DNA from: Chlamydiia bacterium
Lineage (GTDB): Bacteria; Chlamydiota; Chlamydiia; Chlamydiales; FEN-1388
Assembly (NCBI GenBank): GCA_028293095.1
Contig: JAQGPK010000098.1
Coordinates: forward strand, 1-6,464
DNA length: 6,464 bases
Direction: 5' to 3'
Under the pieces are notes generated by a model. That model ran no database searches. It had not been told where the DNA came from and worked only from the letters and a program-made list of their open reading frames with translations. Below, in pieces: positions 5,743 to 6,464 of this stretch (position 1 is its first letter; each line of letters opens with the position of its first letter). Both the position numbers and the translations under genes were made by a program.

Positions 5743-6444
5743 ATGTCAGAATACTACCATCCGCCTGAGCTCTCCCCGAATTCCGGAAATGCCTGGAAGC
5801 TCTTTAAAATCATCTCCGAATTTGTAGATGGGTTTGATACCCTCTCCACACTCGGTCCCGCAGTTTCCATATTTGGATCCTCTCGTCTTCCTAAAACATC
5901 TCCTTACTATCAGCTCACTATCGACATCGCGCATAAACTTGTGAAAAAGGGATTTTCCGTGATCACAGGTGCGGGACCAAGCCTTATGGAAGCTGCGAAT
6001 AAAGGAGCTCAAGAAGCCAAAGGCAACTCTTGCGGTCTTGTCATCGATCTTCCATTTGAATCTGAACCCAACGCTTTTATCGACCCTAAGTTAAAAATTA
6101 AATTTCACTACTTCTTTGTGCGTAAAGTGATGTTCGTACGCTATGCCCAAGGCTTCGTCTTTATGCCCGGTGGCTACGGAACTATGGATGAATTCTTTGA
6201 AGTTTTGACACTCATTCAGACAAAAAAGCGAGTTCCTGTTCCGATCTATCTCGTAGGAGTTGACTACTGGAAAGGACTGATCCACTGGTTAAAAGAGGCG
6301 CCTCTAAGTCATAGATGCATTTATGAGCATGATCTTGACCTGTTTATACTGACAGACGATATTGATGAAATTGTTAACGGTATGGATCAATCCTATAAAG
6401 ATAGACTCAAGCTTGAAGATACCTCAATTAGTAACTCTTCATAA
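5743..6444 (+). CDS. LOG family protein (TIGR00730-type nucleotide phosphoribohydrolase)
   Basis: The 233-residue protein has a Rossmann-like fold and the LOG signatures. These are IFGSSR (43-48), ITGAGPSLMEAANKGA (74-89), the FVRKVMF arginine-lysine pair (R127, K128) and MPGGYGTMDEFFE (141-153) with the PGGxGTxxE motif and E150. Characterised relatives cleave the N-glycosidic bond of nucleoside 5'-monophosphates, releasing the base and ribose 5-phosphate, as in cytokinin activation. Many were once misannotated as lysine decarboxylases. In a non-plant bacterium the role is probably nucleotide salvage or housekeeping, with unknown substrate. No signal peptide or membrane segment is seen. The ATG at 5743 has AAGG at 5733-5736, six bases upstream. 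The gene diverges from ubiA across only 79 bp (46 bp if the GTG is used), so its promoter must overlap the start of ubiA. The stop at 6442-6444 leaves only 20 bases before the window edge. Confidence 0.93.
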   Translation: MSEYYHPPELSPNSGNAWKLFKIISEFVDGFDTLSTLGPAVSIFGSSRLPKTSPYYQLTIDIAHKLVKKGFSVITGAGPSLMEAANKGAQEAKGNSCGLVIDLPFESEPNAFIDPKLKIKFHYFFVRKVMFVRYAQGFVFMPGGYGTMDEFFEVLTLIQTKKRVPVPIYLVGVDYWKGLIHWLKEAPLSHRCIYEHDLDLFILTDDIDEIVNGMDQSYKDRLKLEDTSISNSS

Positions 6445-6464
6445 CGCTCTCTTTTAGCGCAAAC

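Noticed and set aside
6445..6459. CGCT...AGCG inverted repeat just after the LOG gene, as a possible terminator
   Set aside because: The stem is only four base pairs, no T-run is visible, and the window ends at 6464, so it cannot be judged.

Overview
The window is compact bacterial DNA with moderate to low G+C and no RNA genes, insertion sequences or CRISPR. It holds seven protein genes. The suggested source is a member of the Chlamydiae, probably an amoeba-associated 'environmental' lineage rather than Chlamydia itself. The reasons are: a ubiA-ubiX pair of the type found in futalosine-pathway menaquinone producers and adjacent in Chlamydia; a eukaryotic-like kinase with a long unrecognised N-terminal region; and lineage-restricted proteins with hydrophobic segments. 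This placement is inference from gene content and not proven by the sequence.

Left part, plus strand (1-2720): the 3' part of an unrecognised gene for a probable multi-pass membrane protein (1-1086) runs in from the left edge. After 92 AT-rich bases comes a 502-residue eukaryotic-like protein kinase (1179-2687) with an intact catalytic loop (HGDLKLAN) and DFG. An 11-bp perfect hairpin at 2692-2719 closes the kinase gene and serves as a shared terminator with the convergent gene beyond it.

Middle part, minus strand (2731-3403): a 171-residue orphan protein, rich in His and Cys, ends in a single hydrophobic segment and so looks tail-anchored. A 157-bp AT-rich gap separates it from the next unit.

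Right-middle, minus strand (3404-5696): a tightly packed three-gene operon, read from right to left. It encodes a UbiA/MqnP-type aromatic prenyltransferase, the UbiX flavin prenyltransferase (16-bp overlap) and a calcineurin-like metallophosphoesterase (ATGA overlap). UbiX makes the prenyl-FMN cofactor used by UbiD-family decarboxylases and UbiA-type enzymes attach the polyprenyl tail, so the first two genes serve respiratory quinone synthesis. The phosphoesterase is translationally linked to them, but its substrate is unknown. Its C-terminus carries an imperfect, in-frame 64-bp direct duplication of its own coding sequence, which is the clearest anomaly in the window.

Right edge, plus strand (5743-6444): a LOG-family (TIGR00730-type) nucleotide phosphoribohydrolase is transcribed divergently from the quinone operon across a very short intergenic region. 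No stretch longer than 300 bases lacks a gene. No complete new multi-gene system is evident. The strongest candidates for new biology are the kinase, the tail-anchored orphan and the ubiX-coupled phosphoesterase.
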